64,000 bases of DNA from assembly GCF_033110965.1 (NCBI RefSeq), contig NZ_CP137003.1, positions 3,038,001 to 3,102,000 of the forward strand. Direction: 5' to 3'. Source of the DNA: Raineyella sp. LH-20. Lineage in GTDB: Bacteria > Actinomycetota > Actinomycetes > Propionibacteriales > Propionibacteriaceae. The notes below the pieces were generated by a model. That model made no database searches. It worked only from the letters and a program-made list of their open reading frames with translations, and was not told the DNA's origin. Below, piece after piece: positions 25,194 through 34,390 of the stretch (within the stretch, counting starts at the first letter, position 1; each line of letters opens with the position of its first letter). Position numbers and translations under genes: made by a program.

Positions 25194-25227
25194 GATCGAC
25201 ACAGCACTGAGATCGACACAGCACTGA
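25185..25227. repeat. 17-bp tandem repeat over the ligase stop codon
   Basis: CAGCACTGAGATCGACA occurs twice in full and once in part. The first copy contains the stop codon of the acyl-CoA ligase, so the repeat has duplicated the end of the gene into the spacer. Confidence 0.85.
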
Positions 25228-25238
25228 CCGACAGACGA

Positions 25239-25275
25239 GCAGGAGGGGCGGACCGTGGTGGTCCGCCCCTCCTGC
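25239..25275. terminator. strong bidirectional terminator
   Basis: A perfect 16-bp stem (GCAGGAGGGGCGGACC with its complement) around the 5-nt loop GTGGT, between the convergent acyl-CoA ligase and glucosaminidase genes. Confidence 0.85.
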
Positions 25276-25325
25276 CGTGTGCCCGGGTCCCGTCGTGCTC
25301 GGGGCTCAGCCCCGAGGCGATCGGG

Positions 25326-26852
25326 TCAGCTCTGGTTGCGGGCGCCGCGTGAGGTGGCGACCAGGGTGGCGCCGGCCGCGAGGATGCCCAGCCCCAGCAG
25401 GCCGAACACCGCTGCCGGACCACCGGTCCGGGGCAGCCGTCCCGCGAGGTTCTGTGCCGGGTCGTCGGCCGACCCGCCGGTGTGACTCGCCGGCACCGCA
25501 GGCGCCGAGGAGCTGGCCGGCGACGGGGCCGGGCTGGCCTTGGTGGACGGTGCCTTGGTGGCGGGCGCCTTGGTGGAGGGCGAGGCCTGTCCGGCCGGCC
25601 ACACCGGCTTGACGCTCGGCGAGGACGACGCCGACGGAGAGGCCGACGCCGCAGCGGGCCGGGAGGCCGTCGCGCTGGCCGACGGGGCGCCGGCAGGCAG
25701 GTTGTCGTCGCGGTCCAGCCCGGTGTCGCTGGCCGAGGCGACCGACGGGTCGCCCGTCGTCAGCGGGCCGGAGGAGGAGGTCGTGGCGCCGGCCGGGATG
25801 GTCGTCGCCCCTTCGGTGTAACCGGTGCCGCCGGCACCCGGGAACCGGATGATGACCTCGTAGTTCGAGATCTTGGCCCATCCGGCGGGCAGATTCACCC
25901 CGGCGTTGAGGCGGCCCTGGGCGTCGGTGGTGACCGTTCCCAGCGAGGCTCCGGTCGTGTCGACCACCGCGAGGGCGGTGTTGACGAGCGGCTTGCCGTC
26001 GGCGTCGTACACGGTCCCGCTGAAGCTCACCCGGTTGGTCTGCGGGTTGATCACCCAGATCACCCCGGTGAGGCCGGCCGGCTTGGCGTCCGGCGCGGTG
26101 CTGGCCGACGGGCTGGCACTGGGGGTGGCCGACGGCTTGGCGCTGGGCGTCGCCGACGGGGAGGCGCTCGGCCTGGCCGACGGGGAGGCGCTCGCGGAGC
26201 GGCTCGGGCTCGGCGTGGCCGAGGTCGGCTTCGGGGTGGGCGTGGGGGTCTGCGTCTGGTCCGCGACCGGGTTGGCGGTCGGCTGGGGCGCCGGCAGCTT
26301 GTCGTACTGGTAGAGGTTGTACTGCTTCATGATCCTGATCACGGAGTCTGCGTACGCCGGATCGGTGGCGTAACCGCCGGCGGCGATCGCGCGGATGAAC
26401 TGGTCAGGATCGTCCGTGTGGCTGAACGCCGCACGGTAACGGCTCAGCGAGCTGAGCAGCAGGCCGTAATCGGAGAAGGAATCCGCAGTGGTCGCGTACG
26501 TCCGGAATCCATCGACGATCGTCGTGGTCCCGGACGAGGTGTATTCATTCGTCTTCAACGAGACGCAGCCCTGCTGGAATCGGCTCTTCTGCGAGGTGCA
26601 TTTGATGCCGAAATAGTTGTGATAGGTCCGGGAGAGGGTCGAATCGCCCCAGCCGGACTCGAGGATCGACTGTGCCATCGCGACCGAGGCGGGAACCTTG
26701 TATTCCCGTTGCACCCCTTGGGCGGCGTCGACCGTTTGCTTGATGTAGGTGGAGGGAGCGAGCGCCCTCGCGTACGGGGAGAAGATCGCTCCACCGAACA
26801 CGAGAAGAACCGACGCCGCAGCGGTCAGAATTACTCGTAATGTTCGTGCCAC
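25326..26852 (-). CDS. wall-anchored glucosaminidase with LPRTG sorting signal
   Basis: A 508-aa secreted wall hydrolase. A signal peptide (VARTLRVILTAAASVLLVF..., ending near ARALA) precedes a glucosaminidase domain at about residues 40-190 (AQSILESGWGDSTLSRTYHNYFGIKC, AGGYATDPAYADSVIRIMKQY), which would cleave GlcNAc-MurNAc bonds. A PTPSASPSA-type linker, a beta-sandwich segment (GVIWVINPQTNRVSFSGTVYDADGKPLVNTALAVVD), a second Ser/Ala/Pro linker and a sortase signal (LPRTGG, hydrophobic helix, RGARNQS) follow. The GTG start after GGTGGCGGG is chosen; a TTG 12 codons upstream is possible. The protein should be covalently attached to peptidoglycan by a sortase not encoded here. Confidence 0.88.
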   Translation of the reverse strand: MARTLRVILTAAASVLLVFGGAIFSPYARALAPSTYIKQTVDAAQGVQREYKVPASVAMAQSILESGWGDSTLSRTYHNYFGIKCTSQKSRFQQGCVSLKTNEYTSSGTTTIVDGFRTYATTADSFSDYGLLLSSLSRYRAAFSHTDDPDQFIRAIAAGGYATDPAYADSVIRIMKQYNLYQYDKLPAPQPTANPVADQTQTPTPTPKPTSATPSPSRSASASPSARPSASPSATPSAKPSATPSASPSASTAPDAKPAGLTGVIWVINPQTNRVSFSGTVYDADGKPLVNTALAVVDTTGASLGTVTTDAQGRLNAGVNLPAGWAKISNYEVIIRFPGAGGTGYTEGATTIPAGATTSSSGPLTTGDPSVASASDTGLDRDDNLPAGAPSASATASRPAAASASPSASSSPSVKPVWPAGQASPSTKAPATKAPSTKASPAPSPASSSAPAVPASHTGGSADDPAQNLAGRLPRTGGPAAVFGLLGLGILAAGATLVATSRGARNQS

Positions 26853-27154
26853 CCCGCCACCATGGAAAAGCTCGTCGGGTGGCGGCAAGTATCAGCCTGA
26901 AGCTCAGGTTGAGAGAACGGGGCCTCACAAAGGTGGCTCTCAGCCTCCTGGCGGGACCTTTCCCTCTCTCAGGAACGCCGTGTGATGTCTATCTCACTGG
27001 GTCGGACACGCCGGGAATGTCCCTTGCAACGCTGCCGTCCTGTGGACACTGCGGTCACTTTTGCATGCCCCTCACAGACCGAACTCAGCCTATGTTTACA
27101 CGATCTCCGGTAGCCGCGACGCGCCGGCGGTCCGCGGAACGGCACCCTCGCTGG
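26853..27154. other. 302-bp leader region of the glucosaminidase gene
   Basis: No gene is seen. Base composition is less GC-rich than elsewhere. The minus-strand RNA would contain partially complementary runs (GAGAGCC/GGCTCTC, AGGGAAAGGTCCC) that could form a structured 5' leader. Wall-hydrolase genes in actinobacteria are often under c-di-AMP riboswitch control, but I could not match the ydaO consensus here. Confidence 0.4.
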
Positions 27155-27814
27155 TCACTCGACCGCAGGCAGGTACGGATCGCTGACGTACGTCGGCGTC
27201 GAGGCGCCGAGCGGCCACTCGGCGCGCTCGACATAGCGGGGTCGACCCCGCTCCCCCTTGCCCAGCTGCGACTCCACCAGCAGGATCCGGTCCGCCACCC
27301 AGGCAGGGCCGGCCGGAGCGCCCGGCAACGCCAGGTAGTCGGTGAGGTCGCGGGCCTGCCCACTGCGACCCACGGTGAGGTGAGGGCGGAACGCCGCGTG
27401 GTCGGGAGCGGCACCCGCGGCGGTGGCGGCGTGATGACAGGCCCGTGCCAGCGCGGCCAGCGTCATGGTCGGAGCAGGGTGATCCCGCACGCCGATCCAG
27501 GCGACGCGTGCCGCACCGGCGCGCGGGAAGGCGCCGGGCGGGGCCCAGTCGAGCGACAGTGGCACCGCACGTGACGCGATCCGGGTGATCCGGTCGACCA
27601 GCCGACCGTACGCCCACGTGTCGACGGCAGCCAGGAACGCCAGCGTCACGTGCCAGGTGGGTGCGGCCATCGCACGCCAGCCGGTGGGCAGCGGACCGTT
27701 CGCAGGGACCGACAGCCAGCGGGCGAGGACCTCTGTCGCCGCCGTGTCCGGCACCAGCGCGAGGAACAGTCGCCGGGTCTCGGGCTGCGGCGCGGGGCCG
27801 TCAGGAGTGGACAC
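27155..27814 (-). CDS. thpR: RNA 2',3'-cyclic phosphodiesterase (ThpR, 2H family)
   Basis: A 219-aa member of the LigT/2H phosphoesterase superfamily that opens 2',3'-cyclic phosphates on RNA ends. The two catalytic H-x-T/S motifs are WHVTLAFLA near residue 54 and PHLTVGRSG near 145; the opening RRLFLALVPDTAA is typical. The start is GTG. It follows the CinA-like gene by 15 bp, so the two are probably co-transcribed. The C-terminal region VESQLGKGERGRPRYVERAEWPL matches the family end. Confidence 0.9.
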   Translation of the reverse strand: MSTPDGPAPQPETRRLFLALVPDTAATEVLARWLSVPANGPLPTGWRAMAAPTWHVTLAFLAAVDTWAYGRLVDRITRIASRAVPLSLDWAPPGAFPRAGAARVAWIGVRDHPAPTMTLAALARACHHAATAAGAAPDHAAFRPHLTVGRSGQARDLTDYLALPGAPAGPAWVADRILLVESQLGKGERGRPRYVERAEWPLGASTPTYVSDPYLPAVE

Positions 27815-27829
27815 CGGGCCTCACCGCGG

Positions 27830-28552
27830 TCACCGCGGGAAGGCGGCGTGCAGTGCGGCGATCGCCGCGGCGACCCGGCCGGAGTCCTGGCCGCGGACGA
27901 CGATCGTGGTGCCGGAGCGGCCGTCGAGCATCGACGGGTAGGACCCGATCGACAGGTCGGCGTACGTCCCCGCCAGCGCGCGCAGCTCTCCGGCGATCGA
28001 GCTCTCCGGGCGTTGCACCCGGTAGTCGCGGACGGTGAGCGGTCGGCCGTGGGCCAGGCCCGGCAGGACGACCTCGACCATGCCGCGGAAGATGATCGGC
28101 ACACCGGCCAGGACGTGCACGTTGCCGACGGTGAACCCCGGGGCACCGGACAGGCCGTTGTCGATCAGGGTGGCGCCGGCCGGCACCCGCGCCATCCGCT
28201 GCTCCTCCACCGTGTAGGTCATCCCGCGGGAGTCGCAGAACGCCCGGATCCGACGTTCGGCCTCCGGGTCGATGACGATCGGGACGCCGAACGCCGCAGC
28301 GATGGCGTCGGCGGTGATGTCGTCATGGGTGGGCCCGATGCCGCCGGAGGTGAACACATGGGCGTACGCCTCGCGCAGTGCGTCCACCGCCGTGACGATG
28401 GCGTCGTGGTCGTCGGGGACGATCCGCACCTCCCGGAGGTCGATCCCGTGAGCGCTCAGCACACCGGCGAGGTGATACATGTTCTCGTCGCGGGTACGCC
28501 CGGACAGGATCTCGTCGCCGATCACCAGGATGGCTGCGGTGGGGTTGGACAC
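27830..28552 (-). CDS. CinA-like molybdopterin-binding domain protein
   Basis: A 240-aa single-domain protein of the MoaB/Mog fold as found in the N-terminal half of CinA (AAILVIGDEILSGRTRDEN, TSGGIGPTHDDITADAIAAAFG, VHVLAGVPIIFRGMVEVVLPGL). The pyridine-nucleotide amidohydrolase half of full CinA is missing. In CinA-type proteins this domain is an ADP-ribose pyrophosphatase-like (COG1058) enzyme. The GTG start begins SNPTAAILV. It heads a two-gene operon with thpR and is divergent from a ferredoxin reductase gene. Confidence 0.85.
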   Translation of the reverse strand: MSNPTAAILVIGDEILSGRTRDENMYHLAGVLSAHGIDLREVRIVPDDHDAIVTAVDALREAYAHVFTSGGIGPTHDDITADAIAAAFGVPIVIDPEAERRIRAFCDSRGMTYTVEEQRMARVPAGATLIDNGLSGAPGFTVGNVHVLAGVPIIFRGMVEVVLPGLAHGRPLTVRDYRVQRPESSIAGELRALAGTYADLSIGSYPSMLDGRSGTTIVVRGQDSGRVAAAIAALHAAFPR

Positions 28553-28699
28553 GCTGATGATCCTAGCCAGGGCCACCGGTCGCGCTCCCGCGGAGGTCAC
28601 GGCCGGGCGGCGACGCCCTGTCGGGACCGGTCCGCCCGTCCTACCATGGGACAACGCGACCGGGGAATCGGTCCCGGGTCCGTTGCGGACGGAGCGGAC

Positions 28700-29911
28700 A
28701 TGTCGGAGCAGAGGATCGTCGTCGTCGGCGCCGGACTTGCCGGAGCCCACGTCGTCCAGGGCCTGCGGGCCGAGGGATTCACCGGGCCCGTGACGATGCT
28801 GGGCCAGGAGCCGGAACTGCCCTACGACCGGACCAAGCTGTCCAAGGAGTACCTGCAGGGCCGGATGGACCGGGCCGCCATCCGGCTGCACGACGAGGCC
28901 TGGTACGTCGAGCACGACGTCGACCTGCGGCTCGGGGTGGTCGCCGCATCGATCGACCGTGCCGCGCGGGTGCTCCGGTTGGCCGACGGCGACGCGGTGG
29001 CGTACGACCGGCTGGTGCTGGCGACCGGCGCGGACTCCCGCCGGATCCGGTTCCCGGGCGCCGACTTGCCCGGGGTGATGACGCTGCGGGAGCTGCGGGA
29101 ATCCGACGCGTTGAAGGACCTCTTCGCCGCCGGGGGCCATCTTGCGGTGGTGGGCGCCGGTTGGATCGGCCTGGAGGTGGCGGCCTCGGCCCGGCAGGCC
29201 GGGATGAGGGTGACGGTGGTCGCCCCCAACGCCCAGCCGCTCGACAACATCCTCGGCCCCCGGATCGGTGCGTACTTCGCCGACCTGCACGTCCGCAATG
29301 GCATCGACCTGCGGATGGGCGTCGGCGCACAGGGTGTCCTGGAGCGGGACGGTGTGGCCGGGGGCGTCATCACCGACCACGGTGACATCGCCGCCGACGC
29401 GGTGCTGATCGCCGTCGGCGCCGTCCCGCGGGTGTCGCTGGCCGAGCACGCCGGGCTGGCGGTGGACAACGGGGTGCTGACCGACGAGCGGATGGTCACC
29501 AGCGATCCGGCGATCCTGGCCGTCGGCGACATCGCCAACGCCCACAACACCCTCCTCGGCCAGCGGTTGCGGCGGGAGCACTGGGACAATGCGCTGCGCC
29601 AGGGCGCGCTGGCGGCCCGTACGATCCTCGGCCTGGAGGGGACGTACGACTGGCAGCCGTACTTCTACACCGACCAGTTCGACCTCGGCATGGAGTACGT
29701 CGGCAACAACCTCGCCGACGACGAGCCGGTGGTGCGGGGCGCGCTCGAGTCGGGTGAGTTCATCGTGTTCTGGCAGCGTGACGGGATCGTCACCGCGGCG
29801 ATGAACGTCAACATCTGGGACGTCAGTGACACCCTGCGCGGGATCGTCGGCCAGCAGGTCGACCGGGAACGACTCGTCGACCGGAACGTCGCACTGGCCG
29901 ACCTCACCTGA
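28700..29911 (+). CDS. FAD-dependent ferredoxin/rubredoxin reductase
   Basis: A 403-aa pyridine nucleotide-disulfide oxidoreductase of the oxygenase-coupled ferredoxin reductase type (BphA4/CamA-like), moving electrons from NAD(P)H to a small iron-sulfur protein. FAD motif IVVVGAGLAGAHVVQGLRAEG, YDRTKLSKEYL, second Rossmann motif LAVVGAGWIGLEVAASARQAG and ILAVGDIANAHN are visible; the C-terminal reductase domain carries YFYTDQFDLGMEYVG. No ferredoxin gene is adjacent, and the Rieske cluster 20 kb away has its own reductase, so its partner is elsewhere. Confidence 0.88.
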   Translation: MSEQRIVVVGAGLAGAHVVQGLRAEGFTGPVTMLGQEPELPYDRTKLSKEYLQGRMDRAAIRLHDEAWYVEHDVDLRLGVVAASIDRAARVLRLADGDAVAYDRLVLATGADSRRIRFPGADLPGVMTLRELRESDALKDLFAAGGHLAVVGAGWIGLEVAASARQAGMRVTVVAPNAQPLDNILGPRIGAYFADLHVRNGIDLRMGVGAQGVLERDGVAGGVITDHGDIAADAVLIAVGAVPRVSLAEHAGLAVDNGVLTDERMVTSDPAILAVGDIANAHNTLLGQRLRREHWDNALRQGALAARTILGLEGTYDWQPYFYTDQFDLGMEYVGNNLADDEPVVRGALESGEFIVFWQRDGIVTAAMNVNIWDVSDTLRGIVGQQVDRERLVDRNVALADLT

Positions 29912-29957
29912 CGACACCGCCACCCCGCTCCTGTTCCCACTCCTCCGGGACGACACC

Positions 29958-30983
29958 ATGCACGGTCGTGCGGGTCGGGTCCACCCGCGCATCACACTCG
30001 CCACTGCCTCGTCGACGCCGCGCAACGCGGCCATCGACGCCTACCGGGGCATCGCCGTCCTGGTGATGGCGGTCGGCAACCTGGGGCTGGGCGTCCGCTG
30101 GGTGCCGGCGGCGCTGAAGCACGCCACCGACATCGGCTTCACCATCGCCGACGTGGTCGCCCCGATGTTCATGCTCTCCATCGCCCTCGTCGTCGGGCTG
30201 CGCGTCGAGGACTGGCGGGCGGCACCGGACAAGCGTCCGATCCGGGGTCGGATGGCCCGGCGGGGACTGATGCTGCTCGGCCTGGGGGCACTGATCAGCG
30301 GCGGTCAGGCGCTCACCGAGGTGGTCGGACCGACGGCGTTGTCCTGGGGCGTACTGCAGGCGATCGGTGCCGCTACCCTGCTGCTGCTCCCGGTCGTCCT
30401 GCTGCCGGCCTGGGCGCGGTGGGCCGCCGGCCTGGTCTGCCTGAGCGTCTACCAGGTGCTGCTCGACCGCTTCTTCCTGGCGGCGGTGCTGCAGATCTCG
30501 TTCGACAGCATCCTCGGCACGCTGGCCTGGGGAGGCTTCCTGATGATCGCCAGTGCGGTCGCCGAGCAGTGGCACCGGACCCAGGGGGCCATGCGCCGTA
30601 CGGTGCTGCTGGCCGGGGTGGGCACGGCCTCGGCCCTGCTGGCCTGGGGCCTGTCCGGCTGGATCCCGGTCTCGAAGAACCGCGCGTCGTTCACGTACGA
30701 GTTGCTCGCGCTCGGCCTGTGCCTGCTGCTCTTCGCCATCGTCGCCGCGATCCTCGACGACCGTCCCCGCCGCTGGCGGTGGCTGCAGAGTCCGGGCCGG
30801 CACCCGCTGCCCCTCTATTTCGCCCATCTGATCACGATGGCCTTCCTCACCCTGCCCGGGGCCGACGGCTGGTACGCCGGTGCGCCGGTCTGGCTGACCC
30901 TGCTGCAGGCCGCGGTGATGGTGGGGGTGCTGCTGACGGTCGCCGCCGTGCTCGACCGGCGTGGCTGGTCGCTGCGGCTGTGA
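29958..30983 (+). CDS. membrane acyltransferase (heparan N-acetyltransferase-like)
   Basis: A 341-aa polytopic protein with about nine helices. The opening AAIDAYRGIAVLVMAVGNLGLG (conserved Asp-x-x-Arg-Gly), a helix with APMFMLSIALVVG, and the late LPLYFAHLITMAFLTL helix match the DUF1624/HGSNAT-like membrane acyltransferases that modify sugars across the membrane. The frame is open upstream into the end of the reductase gene, but the ATG used here gives the usual N-terminus with GGGA upstream. The acceptor is unknown. Confidence 0.7.
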   Translation: MHGRAGRVHPRITLATASSTPRNAAIDAYRGIAVLVMAVGNLGLGVRWVPAALKHATDIGFTIADVVAPMFMLSIALVVGLRVEDWRAAPDKRPIRGRMARRGLMLLGLGALISGGQALTEVVGPTALSWGVLQAIGAATLLLLPVVLLPAWARWAAGLVCLSVYQVLLDRFFLAAVLQISFDSILGTLAWGGFLMIASAVAEQWHRTQGAMRRTVLLAGVGTASALLAWGLSGWIPVSKNRASFTYELLALGLCLLLFAIVAAILDDRPRRWRWLQSPGRHPLPLYFAHLITMAFLTLPGADGWYAGAPVWLTLLQAAVMVGVLLTVAAVLDRRGWSLRL

Positions 30984-31199
30984 GGCCGTCCCGAGGCCTC
31001 CTCAGGAGGAACCCCCGGTCATCCCCGAACGACGTCTGCCCCCGTTCCGATCGGCCCCCGGGCCGGACTAGGGTCGACCCGGACACCACCGGATCCGGCC
31101 TGCGGGCCACCCACTGGCCCTGGCCTCGTGCACGAGACGGTGCACGAGCGGCGACGATCCGGCACCGCGCAGGGACCTGACGGAAGGCCGTAGGAACGC

Positions 31200-32459
31200 A
31201 TGGGTGAGACTCCAGCCGAGGATCCGGCGCCGACTGCGCCGGCCACAGCACGGCCCCCGCGGCGGCGCCGTACGGTCGTCATCGTGGTGTCCGCTGTGGT
31301 GGTCGTGGCACTGGTGGTGGCGGTGATCGCCCTCGCCCTGCGCCCGCGCGGTGCCGCATCGACCGCCGGCTCGACGACGTACACCGTGCAGCCGACCTCG
31401 GTGACCCGCACGGTGAGTGCCACCGGGACCTTCCAGCCGGTGCAGCAGTTGTCGGTGAACTTCCCGGCCGCCGGCACCGTCACCGACGTCCGGGTGGCCG
31501 TCGGAGACAAGGTCACCAAGGGCCAGGTGCTCGCGACCGAGGACGCGGCGGCGCTGGACGCCGCCCTGCAGAGCGCCACGGCCGCGGTCGCCTCCAGCCA
31601 GGCCCAGGTCGACGCCCTCACCGCGTCGGCGACCACCGCGCAGCGGACCGCCGCCCGCGCCGCACTCGCCGCCGACCGGGCCAAGCTCACCCGGGCACAG
31701 GCGGACTACGACGGCGCGACGCTCACCTCGCCGATCGCCGGGACCGTCGCCGTGGTGAACATCAGCAAGGGCGGCGTCGCCGGCGGGACGAGCGGCGGGG
31801 CCACCACCAGCCTGCCCTCCTCCGCCGGCGGCACCGCCGGAGCGGTCGGTGGCGCCGGCATGTCGGGGGCGATGGCCGGTGCCGCCGCAGCGGCCGGAGC
31901 ATCCGCCTCGAGCCCATCGGGTGACGTCGTCGTGGTCGACACCTCCTCCTGGCAGGTGAAGTCGACGGTGGGCGCCGCCGACCTGCCCTCGATCAGGAGC
32001 GGACAGGCGGTCACGATGACCGCCCCCGACGGACACACTTCCCTCACCGGCGCCGTGCGCAGCGTCAGCCAGGTCGCCACCACCGGCGTGTCCTCCACCG
32101 GCAGCTCCGCGGCGACCTTCCCGGTGGTCGTCGACGTGACCGATGCCAAGGGCGCCCAACTGTTCATCGGCAGTACGACCACGGTGTCGATCACGGCGGA
32201 GCAGCTCGACAACGTCCTCGCCGTGCCGACCGCCGCGATCGTCGAGGCGGACGGCCACCCCGCCGTACGGCTGGAGTCGAACGGCGCCACCACTGAGCGT
32301 CCGGTGACCCTCGGCGCGGTGATCGGCGATCGTACGGTCCTCACCGACGGCGTCAGCGCCGGCGACACGATCGTCCTGCCGCAGGCCGGTGGCGTACGTG
32401 CCACCGCGGGTCCCACTACCGGTCCCACCACCAGGCTGTCCCGTCGGGTTGGCCGCTGA
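31200..32459 (+). CDS. MacA/HlyD-like adaptor subunit, first
   Basis: A 419-aa membrane-fusion-type adaptor. A short basic cytosolic tail (PPRRRR) and one hydrophobic anchor (about 25-47) precede the outer domain. The biotinyl-lipoyl half-motifs PAAGTVTDVRVAVGDKVTKGQVLA and ATLTSPIAGTVAVVNISKGG flank an alpha-hairpin of about 60 residues. A Gly/Ala/Ser-rich insertion follows, then beta-barrel and membrane-proximal domains. It is the first gene of a four-gene operon and overlaps the ATPase gene by one base. In Gram-positive cells such adaptors work with MacB-like ABC exporters without an outer-membrane channel. The substrate is unknown. Confidence 0.85.
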   Translation: MGETPAEDPAPTAPATARPPRRRRTVVIVVSAVVVVALVVAVIALALRPRGAASTAGSTTYTVQPTSVTRTVSATGTFQPVQQLSVNFPAAGTVTDVRVAVGDKVTKGQVLATEDAAALDAALQSATAAVASSQAQVDALTASATTAQRTAARAALAADRAKLTRAQADYDGATLTSPIAGTVAVVNISKGGVAGGTSGGATTSLPSSAGGTAGAVGGAGMSGAMAGAAAAAGASASSPSGDVVVVDTSSWQVKSTVGAADLPSIRSGQAVTMTAPDGHTSLTGAVRSVSQVATTGVSSTGSSAATFPVVVDVTDAKGAQLFIGSTTTVSITAEQLDNVLAVPTAAIVEADGHPAVRLESNGATTERPVTLGAVIGDRTVLTDGVSAGDTIVLPQAGGVRATAGPTTGPTTRLSRRVGR

Positions 32460-33151
32460 TGGCCCCGATCCTGTCCCTGCGCGACATCCACAAGACCTAC
32501 ACCACCGGCGCGATCTCGCTGGAGGCACTGCGCGGCATCGACCTCGACATCGAGCAGGGTGACTACGTCGCGATCATGGGCCCCTCCGGCAGCGGCAAGT
32601 CGACCTTGATGCACATCCTCGGCTGTCTCGACAACGCCACCTCCGGGAGCTACCTGCTGGCCGGGCGGGACGTGAGCACATTGTCGGAGAGCGACCTGGC
32701 GGAGGTCCGCAACCGGTCGATCGGATTCGTCTTCCAGCAGTTCAACCTGCTGCCGAGCATGACCGCCCAGCACAACGTCGAGCTCCCCCTGGTGTACGCC
32801 GGGGTCGGCCGCACCGAGCGGAGCACCCGGGCCCGGGAGGTGCTCGAAGCCGTCGGTCTGGGCGATCGGCGTGACCACCGACCCGGTGAGCTGTCCGGCG
32901 GCCAGCAGCAGCGGGTGTCGATCGCGCGCGCGATGGTCAACGACCCGGACATCCTGCTCGCCGACGAACCGACCGGCAACCTCGACTCGGCGTCCACCGA
33001 GGACGTACTCGACCTGCTGGCCGGTCTGCACGACCGGGGCCGCACCATCATCCTGATCACCCACGAGCACGACGTGGCGATGCGGTCGCAGCACCGGTAC
33101 TCGATCCGCGACGGCCTGCTCGGCCCGCTGGAGACCGAGGTCTCGGCATGA
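32459..33151 (+). CDS. MacB-like ABC transporter ATPase
   Basis: A 230-aa ATP-binding subunit of the MacB/LolD type. Walker A is MGPSGSGKSTL near residue 40, the Q-loop VFQQFNLLPSMTAQHNVELPL, the signature LSGGQQQRVSIARAM, Walker B ILLADEPTGNLDS and the switch His in LITHEHDVA. It starts on the last base of the adaptor stop codon and overlaps the permease gene by 4 bp, indicating coupled translation. It energises the export system of this operon. Confidence 0.93.
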   Translation: MAPILSLRDIHKTYTTGAISLEALRGIDLDIEQGDYVAIMGPSGSGKSTLMHILGCLDNATSGSYLLAGRDVSTLSESDLAEVRNRSIGFVFQQFNLLPSMTAQHNVELPLVYAGVGRTERSTRAREVLEAVGLGDRRDHRPGELSGGQQQRVSIARAMVNDPDILLADEPTGNLDSASTEDVLDLLAGLHDRGRTIILITHEHDVAMRSQHRYSIRDGLLGPLETEVSA

Positions 33152-34377
33152 TGGGGTTCGCCGAGACGTTGCGGACGGCGATCACCGCCATCCTCGGCCG
33201 CAAGCTGCGGTCCGCACTGACGATGCTGGGCATCCTGATCGGCATCGCCGCGGTGATGCTGACCGTCGGGCTGGGCCAGGGCGCCCGAGCGCAGATCACC
33301 GGGCAGATCAACGCACTCGGGTCGAACCTGCTGATCGTCACCCCCGGCAGTGGCAATGCCTTCGCCGGGATGGGAGGCCTCTCCAGCGGCCCGACCACGC
33401 TCACCCTCGATGACGCCGCCATGCTGGCGGACCCTGCCGTCGCGCCGGATGTGCAGGCGGTCGCCCCGGTGTTGGAGTCGGCGACCTCGGTGGTCGCCGG
33501 GACCGAGGACCGGACGTCCATGGTGGTCGGCACCACGCCGGACTGGACCACGGTGCGGGCCCGGACCATCACCGAGGGCCGGTTCTTCACCGCCGACGAG
33601 AACGCCGCCCAGGCACCGGTCGCCGTCATCGGATCGACCACGGCGAAGGCACTCTTCGGCGACGGTTCGCCGATCGGGCAGACCGTCCGGGTGGAGGGGG
33701 CCACCCTCACCGTGATCGGGGTGCTGAACACCGCCGGCAGCTCCATCACCGGTGACCAGGACGACCAGGTGGTGCTCCCGGTGGCCACCTTCGCCCAGCG
33801 GATCCAGGGCACCGCCGGCCCGGGGGTGACGACCATCTACGTCTCCGCGGCCAGCCAGGAAGCACTGTCGGCGGCCTACCAGGAGACCCTCGCCGCCCTG
33901 CACACTGCACACCGCACCACGACCGAGACCGCCGACTTCGGGGTGGCCGCCCAGCAGACCCTGGTCGACGCCGTGTCCACCGCCACGACGGCGCTGACCG
34001 CCCTGCTCGGCAGTGTCGCGGCGATCTCCCTGCTGGTCGGGGGCATCGGCGTGATGAACATCATGCTCGTGTCGGTGACCGAGCGGACCCGCGAGATCGG
34101 CCTGCGCAAGGCGTTGGGCGCCACCCCGGCGGTGATCCAGCGGCAGTTCCTCACCGAGGCGAGCCTGCTCGGGCTGCTCGGGGGACTCGCCGGGGTGTTG
34201 CTCGGGGTCGGGGCGGCTGCCGTGCTGTCGCAGTTCCTGCCGTTCCAGGTCACGCCGTCCTGGTCCGCGACGCTGGTGGCGCTGGGGGTCTCGATGCTGA
34301 TCGGCGTGGTGGCCGGGGTCTACCCGGCCGGGCGCGCCGCCCACCTGGCGCCGATCGACGCGCTGCGGACCGAGTGA
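33148..34377 (+). CDS. MacB-like ABC permease
   Basis: A 409-aa permease with one N-terminal helix (RSALTMLGILIGIAAVMLTVGLG), a large extracytoplasmic MacB periplasmic core domain (about 45-275) and three C-terminal helices of the FtsX fold, including SLLVGGIGVMNIMLVSVTERTREIGLRKALGAT, the coupling-helix signature. Such transporters act by mechanotransmission, pushing substrates from the extracytoplasmic face rather than through a channel. It is preceded and followed by operon partners. Confidence 0.93.
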   Translation: MMGFAETLRTAITAILGRKLRSALTMLGILIGIAAVMLTVGLGQGARAQITGQINALGSNLLIVTPGSGNAFAGMGGLSSGPTTLTLDDAAMLADPAVAPDVQAVAPVLESATSVVAGTEDRTSMVVGTTPDWTTVRARTITEGRFFTADENAAQAPVAVIGSTTAKALFGDGSPIGQTVRVEGATLTVIGVLNTAGSSITGDQDDQVVLPVATFAQRIQGTAGPGVTTIYVSAASQEALSAAYQETLAALHTAHRTTTETADFGVAAQQTLVDAVSTATTALTALLGSVAAISLLVGGIGVMNIMLVSVTERTREIGLRKALGATPAVIQRQFLTEASLLGLLGGLAGVLLGVGAAAVLSQFLPFQVTPSWSATLVALGVSMLIGVVAGVYPAGRAAHLAPIDALRTE

Positions 34378-34390
34378 AGGAACGTACGCC

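Noticed and set aside
26853-27154. c-di-AMP (ydaO) riboswitch before the glucosaminidase
   Set aside because: Gene type and leader length suggested it, but I could not match the conserved core segments; only the long leader itself is recorded.
27650-28699. Upstream extension of the ferredoxin reductase frame by 350 codons
   Set aside because: It runs antisense through thpR and the CinA-like gene and has no domain content. The internal ATG matches the family N-terminus.
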